Origin: an uncultured Oscillospiraceae bacterium
GTDB taxonomy: Bacteria; Bacillota; Clostridia; Oscillospirales; Ruminococcaceae
Assembly: GCA_910587465.1 (NCBI GenBank)
Contig: CAJUMS010000025.1
Location: 1-31,699, forward strand
Reading direction: 5' to 3'
DNA: 31,699 nt
The notes beneath the pieces were generated by a model, which was given only the letters and a program-made list of their open reading frames with translations, was not told where the DNA came from and did no database searches. Shown here piece after piece: positions 1-7,430 of this stretch (within the stretch, counting starts at the first letter, position 1; each line of letters starts with the position of its first letter). A program made the position numbers and the translations under genes.

Positions 1-1566
1 ATCGCCGAAAAAACGCTTTCGAAACGCGATCAGCCCGCGGTAATACTCGACGATATCACGGTTCTCCGTAACATCATCCCATTTTAGAGAGTTCACTCTG
101 TCGGGAAAGTTGTAGCTGTTTCCGATACCGTTTTTCGTGCGCAGAAATTCCTGCCCCGCCTGAATAAACGGGATACCGCGCGACAGGAAAACAAGCGCCG
201 CCGCCATTTTATCGGCTCCGGCAACACGCTCCCGATCCGCACCGTCGAGCGAAATATTCAGCTTATCAAACAGCGTGAGATTGTCGTGACATTCAACATA
301 GTTTATCGACTGTGACGAATCATCGGTCCAGAAATCATTCGGAAACTCACCCGAAAGAGCCCACTTTATCGGTGCGAAATGCCACTCGTCAGCTGCTCCG
401 TTGACGTAACCCGTGTCTTCATCTCTAAACACCGATCCCTTCACGCCGTCGCGAAAGCGGTCATTGAAGAACGCAAAGCGCTGCAGCTTTTTCGCGTTGC
501 CGAGAACCGCACGAAACCTCTCGGGATACGGACTTGCACCGCCCACCCAGCCCTCGCCGTACAGCAGTAAATCGGGATTAATTTTTCGCAGCCTTCGCTC
601 TGCCTCGCGGAGCGTTCCAATATCAAGCAGACCCATCAGGTCGAAACGAAAACCGTCCAATTTGTACTCCCGCGCGAGAAATTCCAGACTGTCCAAAATG
701 AATTTTCGCGCCATTTTTCTTTCACTCGCAAATTCGTTTCCGCAGCCCGAGCCGTTGGAGTAGTCGTATTTTCCGCGGAAATAATAACGCGGGAAAATTC
801 TCCCGAACGATGAATCGTCCACCGAAAAAACATGATTGTACACCACGTCCATTATAACTCCCAATCCCCTTTTATGCACCGCCGAAACAAGCTCCCGAAG
901 CTCGCGGACGCCGTCGCTTCGCGAATAATGCACACTCGGCGCGTTGTAAAAGCGCGGATTATAACCCCAATTGTACTCGCCGCCGTCAAGGTCGAAATCA
1001 AATATCGGCATAAGCTGCAAATGCGTTATGCCGAGTTTTTTTATATAGTCAAGCCCCACGATATCGCCGTGAGAGTTTTTGACGTTCTCCTCGCAAAATG
1101 CATGGAATTTTCCGCGGCTTGCAAAATCAGCGCTCTTATCCATAGAAAAATCACGTACCGAAAGCTCGTATATTATCGGGTTTTCCACGGAAATATTCCG
1201 CTCGCTTTCCCAGCCCTCCGGAGCGTGCCGCCGCATATCGACGATCTGTCCGCGTCCGCCGTCCGCCGTCACGGCGGCGGAATACGGGTCGGCGCTCTCA
1301 ACAGTTTCACCGTTGCGCGTTACAGAAAACGCGTAGAAAACACCGTCAAGATCACCCGTTTTTTCGTACTCGAAAACTCCGTTTTTCTTCTCCATAGGCG
1401 CGGAAAAGATCAGTACGTTATTAGCATTGTAAAGCCGCAGATCAACATTCTCGGCGAAAGGCTGCCACACCCTGAAAGCCGTCCTTTCGGGCGTACAGTC
1501 TGCGCCTAATCTTCCGCCGAAATACTGCCTGTCGGCTGCCTTATAATCAAAACAGTTCGTCATCAT
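1..1566 (-). CDS. pulA: Type I pullulanase (GH13), C-terminus cut by window edge
   Basis: Hydrolyses alpha-1,6 branch points of pullulan, starch or glycogen. The reverse strand is open without a stop from ATG at 1566 (or 1563) to the left edge, giving 522 visible residues of a family usually 600-700 long. Translation shows the type I signature YNWGY, the beta-strand motif DVVYNH, the nucleophile motif FRFDLMG (Asp about residue 309) and the acid motif YGEGW (Glu about residue 338); EYYRGLIAFRK lies at the cut. The N-terminal part (YFGGRLGA, FRVWQPFA) is the CBM48-like domain. No signal peptide is visible, so it is probably cytoplasmic and acts on glycogen. The start overlaps the end of the upstream TtcA-like gene by 20 nt and has no good Shine-Dalgarno site, which suggests translational coupling. 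It shares an operon with malQ, consistent with glycogen/maltodextrin breakdown. Confidence 0.93.
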   Translation of the reverse strand, partial: MMTNCFDYKAADRQYFGGRLGADCTPERTAFRVWQPFAENVDLRLYNANNVLIFSAPMEKKNGVFEYEKTGDLDGVFYAFSVTRNGETVESADPYSAAVTADGGRGQIVDMRRHAPEGWESERNISVENPIIYELSVRDFSMDKSADFASRGKFHAFCEENVKNSHGDIVGLDYIKKLGITHLQLMPIFDFDLDGGEYNWGYNPRFYNAPSVHYSRSDGVRELRELVSAVHKRGLGVIMDVVYNHVFSVDDSSFGRIFPRYYFRGKYDYSNGSGCGNEFASERKMARKFILDSLEFLAREYKLDGFRFDLMGLLDIGTLREAERRLRKINPDLLLYGEGWVGGASPYPERFRAVLGNAKKLQRFAFFNDRFRDGVKGSVFRDEDTGYVNGAADEWHFAPIKWALSGEFPNDFWTDDSSQSINYVECHDNLTLFDKLNISLDGADRERVAGADKMAAALVFLSRGIPFIQAGQEFLRTKNGIGNSYNFPDRVNSLKWDDVTENRDIVEYYRGLIAFRKRFFGD

Positions 1567-2359
1567 AATTATCCAGAAAGGTATGCACCCCGTTCTTGTC
1601 CTTGTACGATATCAGCCTGTCAAGCCGCACCGTACACACACTGCGGAAAATGTTCTGCTCAACCTGAGGGTTATCCTCGGCAAGCTCGGCTATCAACCGC
1701 TTCACGAGCTTTCGCTTAGAGCCGTCCTCACGCGACGTTATCCGACACGCGCATTGCAAAAACCAAAGCTCGTTAAAGTCGCGCCACGCTATAATATCGC
1801 GCTCGCGGACGTAAAACATAGGACGTATCAGCTCCATTCCCGCATAGTTCCGTGCACGGAGCTTCGGGAGCATAGTTTGCGTCTGACCTCCATAGAGCAT
1901 TCCCATAAGCGTGCTTTCAATAACGTCGTCGAAGTGATGTCCTAGTGCTATCTTGTTGCAGCCAAGCCCGCAAGCTTTGTTGTAGAGATGTCCGCGCCGC
2001 ATTTTCGAACAGAGAAAGCACTGGTTCTCGGCGATCTCGGTGTGTTTGAAAATATTGGTCACGAATGTCTCAATAGGAAGTCCCAGTCGCTCAGCGTTCT
2101 CCGTTATCCGCGCGAAATTATCCTCGGAATACCCCGGATCCATCACCAGATATCGCACCGTTACGGGAACGCTCCCATGCCGCTCATAATCGCGGAACAG
2201 CGCCGCCAACAACATTGAATCCTTGCCGCCCGAAATACACACGCAAATTTTATCACCGCTTTTCAGCAGCTGAAATTCCTCAATAGCCTTAGAAAATTTC
2301 CGTGTTATAGTCCTCGCGAATTCCCTGTGAAGGCTGTTTATGATCGTATTTTCTTCCAT
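1547..2359 (-). CDS. TtcA-family PP-loop tRNA thiolation enzyme
   Basis: 270 aa adenylating PP-loop protein of the TtcA/TilS superfamily. The ATP-binding PP-loop SGGKDS is at residues 43-48. A CxxC pair (C114, C117, in CFLCSKMRRG), the motif GHHFDD (about 140-145) and a downstream Cys pair (C203, C205) match the TtcA pattern, in which cysteines bind a [4Fe-4S] cluster used to thiolate cytidine 32 of tRNA. The product probably acts on tRNA in the cytoplasm. It differs from TilS, which lacks these cysteines. ATG at 2359 overlaps the malQ stop as TAATG, so translation is probably coupled, and pulA begins before this gene ends. Family assignment is firm; the exact tRNA position is inferred, since Firmicute members are less studied than the E. 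coli enzyme. Confidence 0.85.
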   Translation of the reverse strand: MEENTIINSLHREFARTITRKFSKAIEEFQLLKSGDKICVCISGGKDSMLLAALFRDYERHGSVPVTVRYLVMDPGYSEDNFARITENAERLGLPIETFVTNIFKHTEIAENQCFLCSKMRRGHLYNKACGLGCNKIALGHHFDDVIESTLMGMLYGGQTQTMLPKLRARNYAGMELIRPMFYVRERDIIAWRDFNELWFLQCACRITSREDGSKRKLVKRLIAELAEDNPQVEQNIFRSVCTVRLDRLISYKDKNGVHTFLDNYDDELF

Positions 2360-3846
2360 TATTTTTTGATGCGCATATATGTTTTCGCAAGCTCGTGAAG
2401 CCGCTCGGCGTGCTTAGCCTTGAGCATATTCGGCTGTATACGCCAGCTCCAATTGTCCTTGCTGAGGGTTGACGGAAGGTTCATCCGCGCCTTTTTGCCA
2501 AGCCCGAGAATATCCTGCATTGGGATAACGGCGAGGAAAGATTGGCTCGCGTAAGCGTTTCGTATCGCGCAGTTGGAAAAGCGCTCAAATCTGCCCTTAT
2601 GCATATAAATTTTCGCCATTCTTGCCGACTTCGCGTCCGTTTCCTTTATCCACTGCGTAATAGTCGCGTTATCGTGAGTTCCCGTGTAGCATACGCTGTT
2701 TTTTGGATAATTATGCAGCAAATGGTCGTTGTCGGCGTTTTCGGGATTGAATCCGAACTGCACCACGCGCATTCCCGGGAAACCCGAATCGGCGAGCAGC
2801 ATTTTCACGCTGTCGAAAATATCACCCAAATCCTCGGCGATGATGTTCACCCTGCCAAGCTGAGCCTTTATCGCGTTAAACAGATCCATTCCCGGACCGT
2901 TCTCCCATGTGCCGTGCTCGGCGGTTTTGTGACTGTACGGAATAGCATAGTAGGTATCAAACGCGCGGAAATGGTCGATACGGAGCAGATCAAAAAGCTG
3001 TGCGGACTTTTTCACACGCTTTATCCACCAGTCGTAGCCCGTGCGCTTCATCTCCGCCCAATTATACAGCGGATTGCCCCAAAGCTGACCCGTCGCCGAA
3101 AAATAATCGGGCGGCACTCCTGCGACACGCTTCGGACAGAGCTTTTCATCAAGCTCAAACAGCTCGGGGTTAGCCCACACGTCGGAGCAGTCCGGAGAAA
3201 CGTATATCGGGATATCGCCGATAATGCCGATTCCCTTGCTGTTGCAGTAGCTGTGCAGACGGTTCCACTGCCTGAAAAAGATGTACTGACACCACTTTAC
3301 AAAGCGTATCTCCTCTTTCAGCTCCTCCTTGTACCTCTCCATTACGGAGGGAATCCGAGACTTGATATCCTCGTCCCAAGCCGTCCACGGCTTGCCGCCG
3401 AACTTGTCCTTTAACGCCGTGAACAGCGCGTAGTCGTCCAGCCACTCCGCCTCCTCGCGGATAAACGAGGTGTAACCCACGTCGTCAACGAACTTCGCGA
3501 AGGCCTTATGCAGCAGCTCCCTTCGCGTTGCGGAAATCTTTTCGTAGTCGACAAACTCGGGATCGGCGCCGTAGTCGGCGTTCTCGCAATCGGACTTATT
3601 CAGCAGTCCGTGCTCGCACAGCTCGTCCAGGTCGATCATCAGCGGATTTCCAGCGAACGACGAGAAAGGCTGATACGGCGAATCTCCGTAGCCCGTAGGA
3701 CCGACGGGCAGCACCTGCCACCAACTCTGCCCCGCAGACTTCAGCCAGTCGACAAATCTCTCCGCGGTCTTGCCGAGCGTGCCGATACCGTAAGGCGACG
3801 GCAGCGAGGTAATGTGCATAAGCACTCCGCAGCTTCTTCTATACAT
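2359..3846 (-). CDS. malQ: 4-alpha-glucanotransferase (amylomaltase)
   Basis: GH77 enzyme that moves alpha-1,4-glucan segments between maltodextrins and releases glucose. At 495 aa it has the usual family length. It carries the N-terminal signature GVLMHITSLPSPYGIG, the substrate-site stretch GYGDSPYQPFSSFAGNP, the nucleophile motif RIDHFR, the acid motif IIAEDLG and the transition-state Asp in GTHDNAT. The open frame extends upstream to a TTG at 3861, but GGAG at 3856-3859 lies 9 nt before ATG 3846, so that start is preferred (ATG 3855 is the alternative). It lies between the decayed membrane ORF and the TtcA-like gene and overlaps the latter by one base. With pulA it forms a glycogen/maltodextrin-degrading pair in the cytoplasm. 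Confidence 0.95.
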   Translation of the reverse strand: MYRRSCGVLMHITSLPSPYGIGTLGKTAERFVDWLKSAGQSWWQVLPVGPTGYGDSPYQPFSSFAGNPLMIDLDELCEHGLLNKSDCENADYGADPEFVDYEKISATRRELLHKAFAKFVDDVGYTSFIREEAEWLDDYALFTALKDKFGGKPWTAWDEDIKSRIPSVMERYKEELKEEIRFVKWCQYIFFRQWNRLHSYCNSKGIGIIGDIPIYVSPDCSDVWANPELFELDEKLCPKRVAGVPPDYFSATGQLWGNPLYNWAEMKRTGYDWWIKRVKKSAQLFDLLRIDHFRAFDTYYAIPYSHKTAEHGTWENGPGMDLFNAIKAQLGRVNIIAEDLGDIFDSVKMLLADSGFPGMRVVQFGFNPENADNDHLLHNYPKNSVCYTGTHDNATITQWIKETDAKSARMAKIYMHKGRFERFSNCAIRNAYASQSFLAVIPMQDILGLGKKARMNLPSTLSKDNWSWRIQPNMLKAKHAERLHELAKTYMRIKK

Positions 3847-3879
3847 AAAGATCATCTCCAATCTGCTTATTTACTTGGT

Positions 3880-4305
3880 TTAAGCGCCGCGCAGCATAAC
3901 CGCGGCAAAAACTATCGTACCGATAACCACCGCCCAGATCGCAAAAAACAATACATAAAACGCCGCTCTGCCCGACGAACTCTTCTGCGCGGTCTTGTCC
4001 GTCTGTACCGTCGCTGTCGGCATATTTACGCTACAGCGCTGTTCGGCAGCAGCGAATATCTCCTCAAGGTCTTTTCCCGTGATCCGGTCGCGGACGACAT
4101 TCAGCAGCTCCCCCACCCTTTCATTTGTAAACAGCTCATATAGCTTTGTCGGCTCAAAAAATATCTGCTGTATTTCGGGGTATTACAGCAGGTTCTGCAC
4201 CTCGTGAAGCCGACGTATCCGCTCGTCAAGCAACACATATGGATTGGCAAGTATGCGCGAGATAACGAGGTCGGAACTGAGCGGTATCTTCGCAACGGCA
4301 ATGTC
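3880..4305 (-). pseudogene. Decayed ORF with C-terminal membrane anchor
   Basis: One reverse frame reads as plausible protein from 4305 to 3880 but contains an in-frame TAA at 4183-4185, and no ATG, GTG or TTG lies near its upstream end. It follows directly, in the same frame, after the TAG at 4306-4308 that ends the neighbouring membrane protein. The longest intact piece starts at GTG 4116 (78 aa: MGELLNVVRDRITGK..., a Ser/Lys-rich linker, then a transmembrane helix FYVLFFAIWAVVIGTIVFAA at the C-terminus). The upstream part (DIAVAKIPLSSDLVISRIL...) keeps coding-like composition. I recognise no family. Either the 78-aa tail is still expressed as a tail-anchored protein or the whole stretch is a pseudogene; standard stops elsewhere in the window argue against codon reassignment. 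Confidence 0.5.
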
Positions 4306-4752
4306 CTAAGGCGGCGCAACGGTGCCAGAGTCCGCCCGCGGCGTCGAGACCTTAGCCATCACCGCCATAACCACCGAAATCACGATAACCACAACGATAC
4401 CAAAAACTATGAGCGACAGAGAGAAAGATAAAAGCTTTGTCATATGGTCTGCCGTATAAAGCGCATACATCATAAGCCCAACGCTCAAAAACGACGTACA
4501 ACCCGCGATCAGCCTGAGATAACGCAGTACGCTCATTCTTCTTTGAAACGGATCACTGCGCGAGGGATATGTCTTTTTTATATCCATTATCATCGATACG
4601 ACAAAGCTCGCAAAAAAACCGATCAAAGTCAGCGTTAATCCCGCAATCGAGATCGCGCCATTTTCCTTGATTATGCCCAACACGCTCGATATGATCCCGA
4701 TCGTTGCGATACCGGTCGTTATTTTCGCAGGGAGCGGTTTTTTTTTCTTCAT
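4306..4752 (-). CDS. Small multi-pass membrane protein, unknown function
   Basis: 148 aa protein with a lysine-rich start (MKKKKPLPAK) and four predicted membrane helices in two pairs, roughly at residues 10-28, 33-56, 77-97 and 105-130, followed by a short Pro-containing tail. No family is recognised. ATG 4752 is chosen because AGGTGAGG lies just upstream; the frame extends further but without a better site. A run of nine A residues in the sense strand lies right after the start codon. It begins 10 nt after the yifB stop, so it is probably co-transcribed with yifB. Confidence 0.6.
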   Translation of the reverse strand: MKKKKPLPAKITTGIATIGIISSVLGIIKENGAISIAGLTLTLIGFFASFVVSMIMDIKKTYPSRSDPFQRRMSVLRYLRLIAGCTSFLSVGLMMYALYTADHMTKLLSFSLSLIVFGIVVVIVISVVMAVMAKVSTPRADSGTVAPP

Positions 4753-4762
4753 ATAATTATCC

Positions 4763-6289
4763 TCACCTGTTCCAGTATTTTCGGTCAAGACTTCTGAACG
4801 CTATCGCCTGCGAAATGTGTGACTTCTGTATATCCGCGCTGCCGTCGAGATCGGCGCAGGTTCGAGAGACTTTCAATATTCTGTCGTATGCCCTCGCCGA
4901 CAGTCCAAGCTTTTCGAACGCCGCCTTCAGCATTTCCTGCGCGTCGGGAGTGAGCTTGCAGACATCCGCGATAATATCCGAGGTTATGCGGCTGTTGGAC
5001 TTTATCCCCGTGCCCTTGTAGCGCTCCGCCTGAATGTCGCGTGCCCGCTGAACGCGCTCCGATATTGCCGCTGAGGACTCCGCGGGCTTGCGCTCCGCAA
5101 GCTCGTCATATTTCACGGGTTTAATCTCAATCTGAATATCTATTCTATCAAGAACGGGCTGAGATATCTTGTTTAGATATGCCGAGACCATTTTCTCAGA
5201 GCAAGTGCATTTCTTCAGCGGATTGCCGAAATTACCGCACGGACACGGGTTCATCGCCGCTACAAGCATTACGTCACAAGGATAATTCACGCTGCCGCTT
5301 GCACGGGATATCGTAATGTCGCCGTTCTCAAGCGGCTGACGAAGTGTTTCGAGAACGCGCCTGTCGAATTCGGGCAGCTCGTCCAGAAACAGCACGCCGT
5401 TATGCGCGAGCGATATCTCACCGGGTTTCGGTATACTTCCGCCGCCGACAAGTCCCACGGAACTTGCCGTATGGCTTACGGCGCGGAACGGACGCGAAGT
5501 AACAAGCGGCTCGCAGGGGTTTATTATACCCGCGACCGAGTGTATCTGCGTAGTTTCAATGCTCTCCTCGAACGTTATCCGCGGCAGTATCGACGGTATA
5601 CGCTTTGCGAGCATCGACTTTCCCGACCCGGGAGGTCCCAGCATAAGTATATTGTGCGAGCCCGCGGCGGCGGTCTCAATAGCCTTTTTTGCGGCGTATT
5701 GACCCATAACGTCGGCAAAATCTTCAAAATACCGATATTTCCGCTCGGGCGGTATGTAGCGTGGTTCGGGAAAAAGTCCCGTGCCGTGCTGCAAAAACTC
5801 TATTATCTGCGTAATATGCTCCGCACCGTAGACCTCAACCCCCTCCGCAACGGACGCCTCCTTCGCGTTGTCTATCGGCAGAAATATGCGCTTTGTTCCG
5901 TTCTGAGAGGCAGTGAGCACCATGCTTAATGCGCCGTTTACCGGAGCAAGCGCACCGTCAAGAGACAGCTCCCCGATAAAAGCCGTATCGGTCAGCTCGC
6001 TTGAGATTATCCCGCCAAGCCGCATAAGCGCGATAATTATCGGCAGGTCGAACATCGAGCCGATCTTCTTCACGCTTGCGGGCGCGAGGTTCACCGTGAC
6101 CTTGCCGCCGAGCAGCTTAAGCTCGAGCTGTCCGAGTACCGCACGGATACGCGCCTTGCTCTCCTGCACGGCGATATCGGGCATTCCGACTATATCAAAG
6201 GACGGCTGTCCCGCCGAAATGCTCGCCTCGACCGTTACCGGAAAGGCGTTCAGCCCGAACAATCCTACACTTTCTACTTTACTGAACAT
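4763..6289 (-). CDS. YifB/ComM-family Mg-chelatase-like AAA+ ATPase
   Basis: 508 aa, the normal family length. The N-terminal region (about 1-170) has the Lon-protease-like fold of the family (SFDIVGMPD...ESKARIRAVL). The AAA+ core follows, with Walker A GPPGSGKS, Walker B VLFLDELPEF and the Mg-chelatase segment MAAMNPCPCGNFG with a Cys cluster (CPCG...CTC). The C-terminal lid domain ends with LDGSADIQKSHISQAIAFR. In Gram-negative bacteria ComM is a branch-migration helicase in natural transformation; the role in Firmicutes is unsettled. ATG 6289 is preceded by AGGAGG with a 4-nt spacer, so the 8-codon upstream extension is rejected. It is the first gene of the minus operon and follows a long structured leader. 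Confidence 0.92.
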   Translation of the reverse strand: MFSKVESVGLFGLNAFPVTVEASISAGQPSFDIVGMPDIAVQESKARIRAVLGQLELKLLGGKVTVNLAPASVKKIGSMFDLPIIIALMRLGGIISSELTDTAFIGELSLDGALAPVNGALSMVLTASQNGTKRIFLPIDNAKEASVAEGVEVYGAEHITQIIEFLQHGTGLFPEPRYIPPERKYRYFEDFADVMGQYAAKKAIETAAAGSHNILMLGPPGSGKSMLAKRIPSILPRITFEESIETTQIHSVAGIINPCEPLVTSRPFRAVSHTASSVGLVGGGSIPKPGEISLAHNGVLFLDELPEFDRRVLETLRQPLENGDITISRASGSVNYPCDVMLVAAMNPCPCGNFGNPLKKCTCSEKMVSAYLNKISQPVLDRIDIQIEIKPVKYDELAERKPAESSAAISERVQRARDIQAERYKGTGIKSNSRITSDIIADVCKLTPDAQEMLKAAFEKLGLSARAYDRILKVSRTCADLDGSADIQKSHISQAIAFRSLDRKYWNR

Positions 6290-6307
6290 ATTACCTCCTG
6301 ATTTAAA

Positions 6308-6380
6308 GGGCAAAAGCCCGGATCGCTCACGCCATTCGCTTAGCCAAGCCTCATTACCTCCGCTTCGCCGACTTTTGCCC
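6308..6380 (-). promoter_or_regulatory. Long-range stem in the yifB leader, possible cis-regulatory RNA
   Basis: Two perfect 9-nt arms, GGGCAAAAG (6308-6316) and CTTTTGCCC (6372-6380), enclose 55 nt. Inside is a smaller stem (GCTT 6338-6341 with AAGC 6346-6349). The arm next to the gene can instead fold locally as GGGC-AAAA-GCCC (6308-6319), so two structures compete just upstream of the AGGAGG of yifB. I could not match it to a known riboswitch class. It could be a regulatory leader or an intergenic repeat. Confidence 0.4.
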
Positions 6381-6513
6381 CTGCGATTTTATTACGTTGA
6401 TAATAGTCTGTACGTGCCTTAATGCGCCGGCCATTACACTGTAAATAATTAAAGCGCTGATATTACAACCAAATCACACCAACTAATCTAATAACCATTA
6501 CTAGCCATTTTAC

Positions 6514-6542
6514 ATTATACCATATTTTTGTATAAATTGCAA
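6514..6542 (-). promoter_or_regulatory. SigA-type promoter of the yifB operon
   Basis: On the minus strand, TTGCAA (6537-6542), a 17-nt spacer, then TATAAT (6514-6519). Transcription would start near 6507 and leave a leader of about 215 nt before yifB. Confidence 0.7.
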
Positions 6543-6596
6543 CGGTGAACCCAAAGATTTTTTTCTAAATTTTCACAATTGAACACATTTTTACAG

Positions 6597-6625
6597 TTGA
6601 AATAATTCCGTATTTGTGTTATAAT
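6597..6625 (+). promoter_or_regulatory. SigA-type promoter of the rlmB-era operon
   Basis: TTGAAA (6597-6602), a 17-nt spacer, then TATAAT (6620-6625). Start of transcription near 6632, about 48 nt before the rlmB ATG. It diverges from the yifB promoter about 55 bp away. Confidence 0.7.
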
Positions 6626-6679
6626 AGATAATGTATGATTTAATACAAGTAGTTTGTGAGGTTAATATACTGACGTTTT

Positions 6680-7417
6680 ATGGACAATGAAATCAAACAA
6701 CAGATAATTTACGGCAAAAACGCGGTTTCCGAAGCATTGAACTCCGAGAAAGAGATCGATACGATTTTCATTCAGCGCGGAGCGTCCGTAGGAAACATCA
6801 TTTGCGCAGCGAAAAAGCGCGGGATAGTAGTCAAGGACGTGAGCGAGGAGAAGCTCGCTGCTATAACGGGAACACAGAAGCACGGCGGCGTTGCCGCGGA
6901 GCTTTGCGCGTGCACCTACGCGGAGCTTGAGGATATCCTAAAGGTATCGCGTGAAAAGGGAACACAGCCGTTCATAATAATAGCGGACGAAATAGCCGAT
7001 CCACACAATCTCGGCGCAATAATACGCACCGCCGAAGCCGCAGGCGCGGACGGAGTCATTATCCCTAAAAGACGCTCCGCATCGCTGAATGCTACGGTCT
7101 TCAAGACCAGCGCGGGCGCGGCTGCATGGATAAAAGTAGCTCGGGTCTCCAACCTTGTGGACGCGATAAAAACGCTTAAAAAGCAAAATATCTGGGTCTG
7201 GGGAATGGAGGCGGACGGTTCTCCGTTCGACAAGACCGACTTCAAAGGCGGCACGGCGATAGTTGTCGGTTCGGAGGGCTTCGGGCTGGGACGGCTCGTC
7301 CGCGAGAACTGCGACGGAGTGCTGTCACTGCCAATGAACGGAAAAGTAAATTCACTGAACGCTTCGGTCTCGGCGGGAATTCTTATGTACGAAGTTGTAA
7401 GACAGAGAAAACAATAA
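6680..7417 (+). CDS. rlmB: 23S rRNA (guanosine-2'-O-)-methyltransferase RlmB, TrmH family
   Basis: 245 aa SPOUT methyltransferase. An N-terminal substrate-binding domain (IIYGKNAVSEAL...) of about 75 residues is followed by the knotted catalytic domain with the three family motifs: DEIADPHNLGAIIRTAEA (motif 1, with the catalytic Asn and Arg), VVGSEGFGLG (motif 2) and LPMNGKVNSLNASVSAGI (motif 3). Members methylate G2251 of 23S rRNA from SAM. Group 3 TrmH proteins can act on other RNAs, so the exact site is inferred. ATG 6680 lacks a clear Shine-Dalgarno site: GTGAGG at 6656-6661 is too far. It heads an operon of translation-related genes. Confidence 0.9.
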   Translation: MDNEIKQQIIYGKNAVSEALNSEKEIDTIFIQRGASVGNIICAAKKRGIVVKDVSEEKLAAITGTQKHGGVAAELCACTYAELEDILKVSREKGTQPFIIIADEIADPHNLGAIIRTAEAAGADGVIIPKRRSASLNATVFKTSAGAAAWIKVARVSNLVDAIKTLKKQNIWVWGMEADGSPFDKTDFKGGTAIVVGSEGFGLGRLVRENCDGVLSLPMNGKVNSLNASVSAGILMYEVVRQRKQ

Positions 7418-7430
7418 GGAGAGATACGAA

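Noticed and set aside
379..1509. Plus-strand ORFs opposite the left end, including a 225-aa one
   Set aside because: The reverse strand is clearly type I pullulanase across the whole stretch; the plus ORFs show no family features and are shadows.
3880..4305. Stop-codon reassignment (TAG/TAA read as sense)
   Set aside because: Both TAG and TAA would need to be read through, while ordinary genes in the window end with TAG, TAA and TGA as normal stops.
6308..6380. Assigning the yifB leader to a known riboswitch class (c-di-GMP, ZTP, guanidine, fluoride, cobalamin)
   Set aside because: The conserved core bases of those classes were not found; only the stems are evident.
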